41,216 nt of DNA from DYRB01 sp963802205 (GTDB lineage Bacteria > Pseudomonadota > Gammaproteobacteria > Chromatiales > Chromatiaceae), in the NCBI GenBank assembly GCA_963802205.1, contig CAWDHW010000026.1, forward strand, positions 1-41,216, read 5' to 3'. The notes below the pieces were generated by a model. That model saw only the letters and a list, made by a program, of their open reading frames with translations. It searched no databases and was not told the origin of the DNA. Positions 8,228 to 16,147 of this stretch are shown here, in pieces; position 1 is the first letter of the stretch; the number at the start of each line of letters is the position of its first letter. A program made the translations under genes and the position numbers.

Positions 8228-9188
8228 TCACAGCCCCAATTTCGCGAGGTCGTCGATGCGGTGCTCCCAGACCCAGTCAATACCCTCGGCGGCCTCGTAG
8301 CCCAGATACTCGGTCCCGAAGTAGCCGCACAGGAGCAAGACGAAGGAAACGCCGTCGCCGTAAGCGGCCTGGAGCTGGTGGATCTTGGTGGCTTCCTCTT
8401 TGCGGCGCTTGTTGGTGTTGGTGAAGTCGCCCGCCGATTTGGCCTCGATAAGAATGGGCAGCACGATTTGTCCGGGGCTGTCGCGGCGCAATGACGACAT
8501 CAACCGGGAGATTCACCTTTAGCGCAGTGCCGACGGCAAGGTTCATGCGAAAGGCATAGGTTCCGGCTTCCATGGCGGTCAGAGGCTGGTCGCTTGGGTG
8601 GGCTTGGCGTCCGTAGCCGCGGGCGTCCAGCCAGTCACCGATGGTTTTAAGTTGCCGCTGTTCCTGGGCGTTACGGATGATCGGGTTGGTCACGGCATTG
8701 CACAGGCGATCAACCACTATGGTCGATGCGCGCTCCCGGTCCGCATCGGTGGGCTTTGCAGCTCCGTCCAGCCAGGGGAAGATGTCCCGGTCGAGCATCG
8801 TGGAAAAGATGCCGCAGAGCTTGGCGAGTTCGATGTTTCGATCCGCCTCGTTCAACCGCTTCGGCAGCAGGCCGTTCTCCATCCGGCCAACCAGGTTCTT
8901 GCTTGCGTGTGCCAAACCGATGAGCCGATCCACCGCCAAGGGTGGGGCCGTACACATGCGTAGGGTAGAAATGGCACTGGGGCTGGCGATCAAGGTAGCT
9001 GGGTCTATGTTGCGGAGGTCGTGGGTGGCGTGTAGAGCGGCCTTGACCCGCTCGGTCGTCTGGGTGCGCGTCGAGCGAAATGCCTCGGGCGCGAAGCGCA
9101 TGAACCACCGATTGAACTGGTCCACAGACGCGGCGCTGTCGGCCTTCCACAGATGCGGCTTGTCGGCGTTCAGGCGCTGGGTGGTCAT
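8228..9188 (-). pseudogene. XamI-family type II restriction endonuclease, one frameshift
   Basis: The first part (9188 to about 8490) reads LNADKPHLWKADSAASVDQF, LRMCTAPPLAVDRLIGLA, NAVTNPIIRNAQEQRQL and KVNLPVDVVIAPRQ. The rest continues in another frame from about 8490 as GQIVLPILIEAKSAGDFTN, TNKRRKEEATKIHQL, FVLLLCGYFGTEYLGYEA and IDWVWEHRIDDLAKLGL. Together these give a full XamI-type protein of about 320 residues with the PD-(D/E)XK-like core D-V-V...LIEAKSAG. XamI enzymes are isoschizomers of SalI (GTCGAC); specificity here is inferred from family only. A single-base change near 8485-8495 breaks the frame between the two catalytic segments, so the product should be inactive. The endonuclease gene precedes the methylase on the same strand. 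Confidence 0.8.
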
Positions 9189-9277
9189 GAGAGTAGGGGC
9201 CTAAGGGTAGGGCGGGTGCAGGGCCGTCCGGCACGGATCGGAAGGTGTCAGACCCGGGGGGCGCTGTATTGATGGAA

Positions 9278-9303
9278 GGGCCGGCCCGGATGGGGGCCGG
9301 CCC
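9278..9303 (-). terminator. Strong GC-rich hairpin 33 bases after hoxF
   Basis: GGGCCGGCCC occurs twice (9278-9287 and 9294-9303), separated by 6 bases. Because the unit is self-complementary, the copies form a 10-bp perfect stem. Read on the minus strand it lies just beyond the hoxF stop and is followed by TTCCATCAATAC, which has only a short T-run, so Rho-independent termination is plausible but not textbook. It would close the hoxEF transcription unit before the XamI genes. Confidence 0.5.
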
Positions 9304-9335
9304 GCCAAGCACCGCGGCCGGGGCGGGCTTGCGGA

Positions 9336-10937
9336 TCAACTCGCCCCCAACTTCTCCTCGTACTCCTCCCGGAAGTAGCGGAGCGTACTCAGAACGGGGT
9401 TGGGGGCCGTCTGCCCCAGGCCGCAGAGGCTGGTGGCCTGGACCACCTCGCATAGGTCTTCCAGGAGGGCCAGGTCGGCCCGGGTCCCCTGGGACTTGGC
9501 GATCTTGTCCAATAGCCCGTGCATCTGGAAGGTCCCGGCGCGGCAGGGGACGCACTTGCCGCAGGACTCGCTCATACAGAACTCCATGAAGTAGCGGGCC
9601 ACGTCTACCATGGAGGAGGTCTCGTCCATGACGATCATACCGCCGGAGCCCATCATGGTCCCCAGCGTCTTCAAGCTGTCGTAGTCCACCGGGGTGTCCA
9701 GGTGGGCCTCCGGGATGCAGCCGCCGGAGGGGCCGCCGGTCTGTACCGCCTTGAAGGCGCGCCCGTCGGGGACGCCACCGCCGATGTCCTCGATGATATC
9801 GCGCAGCCGGGTCCCCATGGGGACCTCGATGAGGCCAGTATTGAGGATGCGTCCGGCCAGCGCGAAGACCTTGGTCCCCTTGGATTTCTCCGTGCCGATA
9901 GAAGCGAACCAATTGCCGCCGTTGCGGATGATGGGGGCGACGTTGGCAAAGGTCTCGACGTTGTTGATCAGCGTTGGAGAGCCCCAGAGCCCGGACTCGG
10001 CGGGGTAGGGGGGACGCGGGCGGGGCTGGCCGCGACCGCCCTCGATGGAGGCCATGAGTGCCGTCTCCTCGCCGCAGACGAAGGCACCTGCTCCGAGCCG
10101 GATCTCAACCTCGAAGCTGAACTGGGTCTCGCAGATGTGGGCGCCGAGGAAGCCCGAACGCTTGGCCTTGCGGATGGCGGTCTTGAGCCGGTCCACCGCC
10201 AGAGGGTACTCGGCGCGGACATAGACGAAGCCCTTGTTGGCCCCGACCGCATAGGCGGCAATGGCCATCCCCTCCAAGACCCGGTGGGGGTCGGACTCCA
10301 ACACGGCGCGGTCCATGAAGGCCCCAGGGTCGCCCTCGTCGGCATTGCAGATGACGTATTTCTGGTCGGCTGGCATCTTGGCGATGGTGGACCACTTCAG
10401 CCCGGTGGGGTAACCGCCGCCGCCGCGCCCGCGCAGTCCACTGGCGGTCATTTCGCGCAGGACATCGGCGGGGGTCATCTCGGTCAGGGCCTGGACCATG
10501 CCGGAGTAGCCGCCGACGGCGATGTAGCCCTTGAAACTCTCCGGGTCGATGATCCCGGAGTTCTCCAGGACGATCTTCTGCTGACGGGCGAAGAAGGGGG
10601 CGTCGGTGGGCTGGCGCAGGCGCTCCACCGGGGTACCGCCGAGGCTGGCGACGATAGCCTCGGCATCCCCGGCGGCGACATCCCGATACAGGATCGGCTC
10701 GGGGGCGTCCTTGGTCTGGATCGCCACCAGCGGGCCGGCGGAGCATAGCCCCATGCAGCCGACGCCCTTGACCTTGCAGGCGTGACCCTGTGTAACGGCG
10801 CCCTTTAGGGCCTCGAACACCGGGGTGGATCCCGAGGACTGGCAGCTCGCCGCCATGCACACCCGTACCTCGATCTCCAGGGCGGTATCGGGGGCACGGG
10901 CCTGTTCGGCCATTTCGGCCAGGTCGTCTAAGTTCAT
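9336..10937 (-). CDS. hoxF: NAD-linked hydrogenase diaphorase subunit HoxF (NuoF-like)
   Basis: A 533-residue protein with an N-terminal thioredoxin-like [2Fe-2S] domain (CMAASC near 27-32, GCMGLCSAGP near 60) fused to a NuoF-type domain. That domain has GRGGGGYPTGLKW for FMN, CNADEGDPGAFMDR for NADH, and the C-terminal [4Fe-4S] ligands ESCGKCVPCRAGTFQ plus SLCGLGQTAPNP. Length and layout match HoxF of bidirectional [NiFe] hydrogenases; NuoF and formate dehydrogenase beta subunits are the alternatives. It would oxidise or reduce NAD(H) and pass electrons to HoxU/HoxY. Its ATG overlaps the hoxE stop in an ATGA, showing translational coupling. Downstream, where hoxU is usually found, there is a hairpin and a foreign R-M remnant instead. 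Confidence 0.8.
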   Translation of the reverse strand: MNLDDLAEMAEQARAPDTALEIEVRVCMAASCQSSGSTPVFEALKGAVTQGHACKVKGVGCMGLCSAGPLVAIQTKDAPEPILYRDVAAGDAEAIVASLGGTPVERLRQPTDAPFFARQQKIVLENSGIIDPESFKGYIAVGGYSGMVQALTEMTPADVLREMTASGLRGRGGGGYPTGLKWSTIAKMPADQKYVICNADEGDPGAFMDRAVLESDPHRVLEGMAIAAYAVGANKGFVYVRAEYPLAVDRLKTAIRKAKRSGFLGAHICETQFSFEVEIRLGAGAFVCGEETALMASIEGGRGQPRPRPPYPAESGLWGSPTLINNVETFANVAPIIRNGGNWFASIGTEKSKGTKVFALAGRILNTGLIEVPMGTRLRDIIEDIGGGVPDGRAFKAVQTGGPSGGCIPEAHLDTPVDYDSLKTLGTMMGSGGMIVMDETSSMVDVARYFMEFCMSESCGKCVPCRAGTFQMHGLLDKIAKSQGTRADLALLEDLCEVVQATSLCGLGQTAPNPVLSTLRYFREEYEEKLGAS

Positions 10938-11431
10938 ACCGCAATCTCCGCAAGGCGCTCTAACAGGTCATCACTGGTCACCTTGCCCAGGACATCGCGG
11001 TCCAGGACCACGGCCGGGGCCAGGCCGCAGGCGCCCACACAGCGGGCGGTGAGCACGGACAAGGCGTCGTCCGGAGTGGTCTCGCCGGGGTTGACCCCGT
11101 AGCGCCCCTCGATGCCCTCGATGAGGGCCCCAGCCCCTTTGATGTAGCAGGCGGTCCCGGTGCACACCACGCAAGCGTGGCGGCCCTTGGGCTTGAGCAT
11201 GAACAGGTGGTAGAACGTCGCCACTCCGAAGACCTTCGACAGGGGTAGATCAAGCGACTCTGCGACGAAGCGCATGGAGGGTTCGTCGAGAAACCCGAAG
11301 GCGTCCTGGACCCCGTGCAGGGCCTCGATCAGTGCATGGTCGGCGTAGCCATTGCGGCGCATGGTTGCGTTGATGATTTTCCAACGCTTGTCGTCGTTGG
11401 GCGGTACGGGTTTGGCTTGCTGCGAGGACAT
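10934..11431 (-). CDS. hoxE: Hydrogenase-associated [2Fe-2S] subunit HoxE (NuoE-like)
   Basis: A 165-residue thioredoxin-like ferredoxin of the NuoE/HoxE family. It has the helical N-terminus (DDKRWKIINATMRRNGY), FGVATFYHLFMLKPKGRH, and the four cluster cysteines in VVCTGTACYIKG and TARCVGACGLAP. In Chromatiaceae and cyanobacteria HoxE precedes HoxF in hoxEFUYH and helps link the diaphorase to other electron carriers. A good Shine-Dalgarno (GGAGGGG) lies directly before the ATG at 11431. It is divergent from pssA across 131 bases, which must contain both promoters. Confidence 0.8.
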   Translation of the reverse strand: MSSQQAKPVPPNDDKRWKIINATMRRNGYADHALIEALHGVQDAFGFLDEPSMRFVAESLDLPLSKVFGVATFYHLFMLKPKGRHACVVCTGTACYIKGAGALIEGIEGRYGVNPGETTPDDALSVLTARCVGACGLAPAVVLDRDVLGKVTSDDLLERLAEIAV

Positions 11432-11524
11432 ATCCCCTCCGGGGGCAGGGTGGGCGCGTTGCTGCGACGGATTGGGGCAGCCGGGCCTTGCGGCGGGTTC
11501 CTGTCGCCTGGCGGTGGGCGCCGC

Positions 11525-11530
11525 TATACT
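11525..11530 (+). promoter_or_regulatory. Possible -10 element of pssA
   Basis: TATACT sits 32 bases before the pssA ATG in an otherwise GC-rich divergent gap. No convincing -35 hexamer lies 16-18 bases upstream, so this is a weak call based on the hexamer and its position only. Confidence 0.3.
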
Positions 11531-11562
11531 CTTCCGCTGCCTGCCCCAACCGGAACCCGTGA

Positions 11563-12342
11563 ATGGAACCAGACATCGAGAGACCCAAGCGCCCGCGCGG
11601 CATCTACCTGTTGCCCAACCTGTTCACCACAGCGGCCCTGTTTGCGGGCTTCTATGCGGTGGTGGCGGCCAACCAGGGGCGCTTCGAGGCGGCGGCCATC
11701 GCGATCTTTGCCGCCATGATACTGGACGGGCTCGACGGGCGCGTCGCCCGCCTGACCCACACCCAGAGCGATTTTGGGGCCGAGTACGACAGCTTGTCGG
11801 ACATGGTCGCCTTCGGCGTCGCCCCTGGGCTGGTGGCCTATCAATGGGCACTGAGTGGGTTGGGCAAAATCGGCTGGCTCGTCGCCTTCGTCTACACCGC
11901 CGCCGCGGCCCTGCGTCTGGCGCGATTCAACACCCAAATCGGCACCGCCGACAAGCGCTATTTCCAGGGCCTGCCGAGCCCCTCGGCGGCGGCCATCGTC
12001 GCCGGGGGGATCTGGGTAGGCGCCGACTTTGGGATCCCTGGGGCCAGTGTATCCTGGCTGGCGGCCTTTCTCACGGCCGGGGCCGGGCTGCTCATGGTGA
12101 GCAACTTCCGCTTCCACAGCTTTAAGGACCTCAACCTCCACGGGCGTGTGCCGTTCATGTTGGCAGTGGCGGTGATGCTGGTGTTTGCCCTGGTCTTCCT
12201 CCAACCGCCGGTGGTGCTGTTCATTGGATTCCTCGGCTATGCCGTGTCGGGCCCTGTGCTGACCCTGTGGCGGCGGCGCGAGCGTCTGGCCCAGCGGCGG
12301 CGGCCGGGGGTGGGGCCAGGTCCGGGCTCCAGCCCGGGATAG
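11563..12342 (+). CDS. pssA: CDP-diacylglycerol-serine O-phosphatidyltransferase
   Basis: A 259-residue polytopic membrane enzyme with the full CDP-alcohol phosphatidyltransferase signature: D58-G59-x2-A62-R63-x8-G72-x3-D76-x3-D80. It begins RGIYLLPNLFTTAALFAGFYA, typical of the PssA type II (Bacillus-like) branch, in which a short N-terminus precedes the first helix. It makes phosphatidylserine, the precursor of phosphatidylethanolamine, in the inner membrane. The C-terminal 20 residues are Arg/Gly/Pro-rich and probably unstructured. The next gene follows after 10 bases. It may be annotated as a generic CDP-alcohol transferase, but the N-terminal pattern favours PssA. Confidence 0.87.
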   Translation: MEPDIERPKRPRGIYLLPNLFTTAALFAGFYAVVAANQGRFEAAAIAIFAAMILDGLDGRVARLTHTQSDFGAEYDSLSDMVAFGVAPGLVAYQWALSGLGKIGWLVAFVYTAAAALRLARFNTQIGTADKRYFQGLPSPSAAAIVAGGIWVGADFGIPGASVSWLAAFLTAGAGLLMVSNFRFHSFKDLNLHGRVPFMLAVAVMLVFALVFLQPPVVLFIGFLGYAVSGPVLTLWRRRERLAQRRRPGVGPGPGSSPG

Positions 12343-12352
12343 ATCTATCGTT

Positions 12353-13141
12353 ATGATCCGACGCGCCATGGGTATCTATGTCTTTCTGGCGGTCGGGCTA
12401 GTCATCGTCGGGGCCTTTCTCTATTTCGAGGCCCAGCGGCGCGATGCCCTGGCCGGGGTAGCAGTACAGTTGGGCATGACCTTCACCGGCGGTTTGCAGC
12501 GCCTGCCGGCGGAATTGGATCGAGCTGGCTTCTATCTCTTCACCCAGGGGGCGGCGGAATGTCTCAACCTGATGCAGGGCGAGCGTCGTGGCTACCGTAT
12601 CGCGCTGTTCGGCTACGGCTACGATGCCCCCAAGGGTGAGGAGGGCAGTCGCGATGTCCCGGTGGGGGACGCCGGCCAGAGCGAGCGTCGTCTTCAGACC
12701 GTGCTGTGGGTGACGACCCCTGGGCGGACCTTGGGGGCGCTGGACCTGAGCCCAACCCGTGGGTCCCTGCGCCGGGTCGCGCAGCGTCATCGCCTGTCAG
12801 CCGTCGTCTTCGACGAGCGCGCCGACTTCGGCGACCGGTACTCCCTGTATGGTCGTGCCCCGGCGGTCGTGCGTGCCGCCTTCCGGCCCGCAGTCCTCGA
12901 CGCCCTGGTGGCGGACCCCGGCTGGTTCATCGAGGCGCGCGGGGACCAGTGGCTGTTTTACCGCATCAAGGAGCGGGTGGCACCGGAGCGCGTGATGGCC
13001 TTCGTCGATCAGGGGCTGCACCTTCTGGATGCCATCCTTGGCGAGCCGCTCATGAGTGGCCATTCAGATCTCGATGCAGGCAATACCGAGACCAAGCCCT
13101 CGCCAGACTCGCTGCCGAACAGGGCAGCGATGGAACTGTGA
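12353..13141 (+). CDS. Unknown membrane-anchored protein
   Basis: I do not recognise a family. The 262-residue product begins with one hydrophobic segment (residues about 5-24, MGIYVFLAVGLVIVGAFLYF) followed by a basic/acidic stretch (EAQRRDAL), as in a signal anchor with the rest on one side of the membrane. The body is alpha/beta with FYLFTQG, RIALFGYGYD and GWFIEARGDQWLFYRIKERV. The last part resembles proteins that compare or average stored values (DUF3137-like), but this is weak. The C-terminal 30 residues look disordered. ATG at 12353 was kept; ATG at 12368 is equally possible. It is 10 bases downstream of pssA, so probably co-transcribed, and convergent with narL. Confidence 0.6.
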   Translation: MIRRAMGIYVFLAVGLVIVGAFLYFEAQRRDALAGVAVQLGMTFTGGLQRLPAELDRAGFYLFTQGAAECLNLMQGERRGYRIALFGYGYDAPKGEEGSRDVPVGDAGQSERRLQTVLWVTTPGRTLGALDLSPTRGSLRRVAQRHRLSAVVFDERADFGDRYSLYGRAPAVVRAAFRPAVLDALVADPGWFIEARGDQWLFYRIKERVAPERVMAFVDQGLHLLDAILGEPLMSGHSDLDAGNTETKPSPDSLPNRAAMEL

Positions 13142-13246
13142 TTTCGTCTTACACAACGAGCCGGCTAGGGTCTGACGTTTGCCAGTCTAGAGCGTCGGAA
13201 CGCGCGGACACCGAGGTCGGGGGCCGGTCACCCGCGAACCCTGGCC

Positions 13247-13900
13247 TCATCCTCCCCGCCTCGGGCTGGTGGTGGCCCACACCGCCGCCTCGACGCGGGT
13301 CTTGAGCCCGAGTTTCTTGAGGACGTGTTTGACGTGGACCTTGACCGTACCAACCATGAGGTCGAGGTCGCGGGCGATGAGCTTGTTGCTGAACCCCTTG
13401 GCGATGAGGGCCAGGATCTCCTCCTCCCGCGGGGTCAGTCCGGCCTGATCGGGCCGCTTGGGGTGAGGGTCCTTGCGCAGCGCGTGGGCGAGGAGTTCGG
13501 CCAGGCGCTCGCTGATGGCCAGACGTCCCTGGGTAGCGCGGCGCAGCCCCTCGAGGATGTCCTCCGGCTCCATGTCTTTGAGCAGGTAGCCGTCGGCCCC
13601 GGCGCGCAGGGCGGCGACCACGTCCTCCTCGGCGTCGGAGACGGTGAGCATGATGACGCGGGCATCGAGCTCCGCGGCGCGCATGCGCTCCAGGGCGGCG
13701 ATGCCGTTCATGCCCTTCATGTTCAGATCGAGCAATACAAGGTCGGGCTGGACAGCCAGGGCGAGGGCGACCCCGCTCACCCCGTCCGCGGCCTCGCCCA
13801 CCAGGCGCAGGGCCGGTTCCATGGCGATGAGGTCGGCCACACCCTTGCGAAACAGTGGGTGGTCGTCGATGACGATGACGGTGGTCGGCCCTGTGCTCAA
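13247..13900 (-). CDS. narL: Two-component response regulator, NarL family
   Basis: A 217-residue protein with a receiver domain (acidic pair D12-D13, phosphoacceptor D58 in LLDLNMKG, conserved Thr in MLTVSD, Lys in YLLKDMEP) and a LuxR-type helix-turn-helix (LTPREEEILALIAKG through GTVKVHVKHVLKKLGLKTR, residues about 152-200). This matches NarL closely, including the RVEAAVWA tail. The start is TTG, overlapping the narX stop in a TTGA, so it is translationally coupled to the sensor. It would control nitrate/nitrite-responsive genes, plausibly nap. Confidence 0.88.
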   Translation of the reverse strand: MSTGPTTVIVIDDHPLFRKGVADLIAMEPALRLVGEAADGVSGVALALAVQPDLVLLDLNMKGMNGIAALERMRAAELDARVIMLTVSDAEEDVVAALRAGADGYLLKDMEPEDILEGLRRATQGRLAISERLAELLAHALRKDPHPKRPDQAGLTPREEEILALIAKGFSNKLIARDLDLMVGTVKVHVKHVLKKLGLKTRVEAAVWATTSPRRGG

Positions 13901-15852
13901 TGGACTGCCCCCTGCGCGCGGTGGCTGTGGTTGGCATCGGGCTGGGGGGGAAGCCCCAGCGGGCGCGGTCGGAAATGCACGGCGACGCGCGCCCCGCCAG
14001 CGGCTGGAGACTCAAGACTGACCTGGCCGCCCAAGCTCGCGGCGCGTTCGCGCATGATCGCAAGGCCATAGTGGTGGGTCTCGGCCGGGCGCCCGGGCAG
14101 GCCCTGACCGTCGTCCTCGATGAGGATCTGGCACACCCCGTCGGTGAGGTCCAGGCGCACGGCGGCGTGCTGCCCCCCGGAGTGGCGGACGACGTTGGAG
14201 AGCGCCTCGCGCACGATCTGCAGGACATGGATCTCCTCGTTGGGGGAGAGCAACGAGGCAGGCAAGGTGTTGGCCAGCCGGATGTCCAGGGTGCTGCGGT
14301 TGCGAAATTCCTGCACCGTCTCCTCGAGGGCGGGGTTGAGGCCGCGTTCGTCCACCTTGAGGCGGAAGGTGGTGAGCAACTCCCGCAATTGGCGGTAGGC
14401 GCTGCTGATGCCCTCGCGCAGCTCTTCCAGCACAGCGCGGGCAGCGGCCGGGCGATCCGGCTCCCTCAGGGCGGCGGCCAGGCGGGTGACCTGGATCTTG
14501 AGGTAGGACAGGGACTGGGCCAGGGAGTCGTGAAGCTCCCGGGCCATAATGGTGCGCTCTTCGTGCAAGACCAGGCGGCGACTTTCCTGGGTGCGCCGCT
14601 GGGCATTGATGGCGGTGCCGATGTGACCTGCCACGGCCTCGATGAGACGCTCCTGCCAGGGTTCGCAATCGCCGCCGGGGCCTAAGTCGATGAGCAGCAC
14701 ACCGAGGCAGTGTTCCTGGTCGCGCACCGGCAGCGACAGGATGCTGCGGCTGGGCTGCCGACCCGGGGCCAGAGTCAGGCGCTGCACGCTCTGGGGCGTG
14801 TCGCAGGCGTGGCAGCCCTGGTCGCGACAAGGCCAGTCCCTCGCGCCACCGGGGTGGGTGCTGACCAGGATGCGGGGTCGGGGTTGGCCGTCCGGTTCCG
14901 GTGCGTAGCCCTCGTGCAGGCAGAGGGCGACCGGACCTACGCCCAGTTGGCGTTGGATGTCGCTCAAGACCCCATACAGCGCCGGCTCTGCGATCTGGGA
15001 TTCGTTGAGGACCTTGCTGGTATGGTAGAGCAGATCGAGAGACTGGTTGCTGCGCTCCAGGTCCTGGGTCTTCTCGGCGACCCGTTGCTCCAGTGCCCCG
15101 TAGATCTGGGACAGGCCCTCGGCCATGAGGTTGAGGGCGGCCCCCAGGCGTCCCAGCTCGTCATCGCCGGCGTAGCGGGTACGCCCGCTGAAATCCCCCA
15201 GGCGCGTCTTGTCGGCGCAACAGAGCAGGTCCTGCAATGGCAGTATGACCCGGCGTACCACCAGGGTCATGGCTACCAGGACGGCGATCACGGTCAGGGC
15301 GAGTGCCCCCCACTGGATGGCCCTCAGTGTGGCGACACGGCCCTCGGCCACGTCCTCCAGGGCCAGCACCAGGGCGTCGATCTGCTGGACGAAGGTGTCC
15401 ACCGCCGCCAGGTACTGGGCCCGCGGCATGGTCTCGCCGGGGCCCTGGGCCCCGGCGGCGAGCAGGTCGATGTGGGCCCTCAGAGGCGGGCGCATCCCCT
15501 CCCGCCACAACCGGCTGATGCGGGCGTAGGTCTGGCTAAGGCCGTTGTCGCTGGCCTGTGGGATGGCATTGTGCAGGCGCGGGCTTCTCAGGCGGTCCTC
15601 GAACTCTTCCGCCAGGTCCTTGGCCCGTGTGGCGCGCTCGCCGGTAGGGACGCTGTCGTCGGCCAGGGCCACGCCGATGCGGTAGGATTGCATGCGCAGC
15701 GAGCCGGCCTGATTGATGGCCGCGGCCATGCCCTCCATGGTTTGGGCGATGAAGACCGAGGTCAGCATGCTGACTACCCCCAGGACCACGATGGCGGCCA
15801 TCAGGGCACCCAGCCGGGCCAGGATCGGTCGGCGCGCCAATTGTTGGATCAT
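13897..15852 (-). CDS. narX: Nitrate/nitrite sensor histidine kinase NarX
   Basis: A 651-residue kinase from the Met at 15852. TM1 is about residues 13-36. The periplasmic P-box is INQAGSLRMQSYRIG (46-60), the nitrate-binding signature of NarX/NarQ. TM2 is about 179-201, followed by HAMP, a GAF-like central module (about 283-418) with a Cys cluster (C342, C347, C350), a HisKA_3 box with H441 in ARELHDSLAQSLSYLK, and an ATPase domain with REALSNVVRHSGG and EDDGQGLPG. The frame is open upstream to 16005, but that extension runs through two palindromes and lacks membrane-protein character, so the shorter start is preferred. It overlaps narL by the TTGA junction. Confidence 0.9.
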   Translation of the reverse strand: MIQQLARRPILARLGALMAAIVVLGVVSMLTSVFIAQTMEGMAAAINQAGSLRMQSYRIGVALADDSVPTGERATRAKDLAEEFEDRLRSPRLHNAIPQASDNGLSQTYARISRLWREGMRPPLRAHIDLLAAGAQGPGETMPRAQYLAAVDTFVQQIDALVLALEDVAEGRVATLRAIQWGALALTVIAVLVAMTLVVRRVILPLQDLLCCADKTRLGDFSGRTRYAGDDELGRLGAALNLMAEGLSQIYGALEQRVAEKTQDLERSNQSLDLLYHTSKVLNESQIAEPALYGVLSDIQRQLGVGPVALCLHEGYAPEPDGQPRPRILVSTHPGGARDWPCRDQGCHACDTPQSVQRLTLAPGRQPSRSILSLPVRDQEHCLGVLLIDLGPGGDCEPWQERLIEAVAGHIGTAINAQRRTQESRRLVLHEERTIMARELHDSLAQSLSYLKIQVTRLAAALREPDRPAAARAVLEELREGISSAYRQLRELLTTFRLKVDERGLNPALEETVQEFRNRSTLDIRLANTLPASLLSPNEEIHVLQIVREALSNVVRHSGGQHAAVRLDLTDGVCQILIEDDGQGLPGRPAETHHYGLAIMRERAASLGGQVSLESPAAGGARVAVHFRPRPLGLPPQPDANHSHRAQGAVH

Positions 15853-15966
15853 GCTCGTCACCGGTAGCGTTCTAAAGGGTCTTGGGCCAAGGGGAAAGGG
15901 GATACCACCAATGCCCTTGCGGCGCCAGTGGGACGATGTTGCGTCTCTCCCGGTTGGAGTGAAACC

Positions 15967-15982
15967 CTGCCAATACTGGCAG
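15967..15982. promoter_or_regulatory. 16-bp palindrome upstream of narX
   Basis: CTGCCAATACTGGCAG is a perfect 6-bp inverted repeat with a 4-base centre, 115 bases upstream of the narX start in the divergent narX/regulator gap. The size suits a dimeric regulator site, but it matches no consensus I know (not FNR, not NarL). Confidence 0.4.
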
Positions 15983-15994
15983 TTGGGCCCTTCG

Positions 15995-16020
15995 GAGGCT
16001 ACCACCTAAGAGGTAGCCTC
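15995..16020. promoter_or_regulatory. NarL-like 7-2-7 palindrome in the narX/regulator divergent region
   Basis: GAGGCTACC (15995-16003) and GGTAGCCTC (16012-16020) form a perfect 9-bp inverted repeat around 8 bases. Nested in it, TACCACC-TA-AGAGGTA (16000-16015) has the 7-2-7 geometry of NarL/NarP sites. The right heptamer fits the consensus (AKRRGTA) fully and the left fits 5 of 7. That suggests autoregulation by NarL of narXL and/or the Crp/Fnr gene. It could instead be an RNA hairpin in either leader. Confidence 0.45.
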
Positions 16021-16147
16021 GGTGCGGGCCGGCTCACGAGGGGAGCTTGTGTCGGCGGGTGCTCTGCGTAGCATGCCACGCTTTGCCGTGCGGTCGGGGA
16101 TGGAAGGCCCAGCCGCGCACAGCGAGCCGCCGCCGAGGCCAGCCACC

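Noticed and set aside
9519..10748. A 409-codon open frame antisense to hoxF
   Set aside because: It is the complement of a conserved NuoF-type domain, and its composition is that of a shadow frame.
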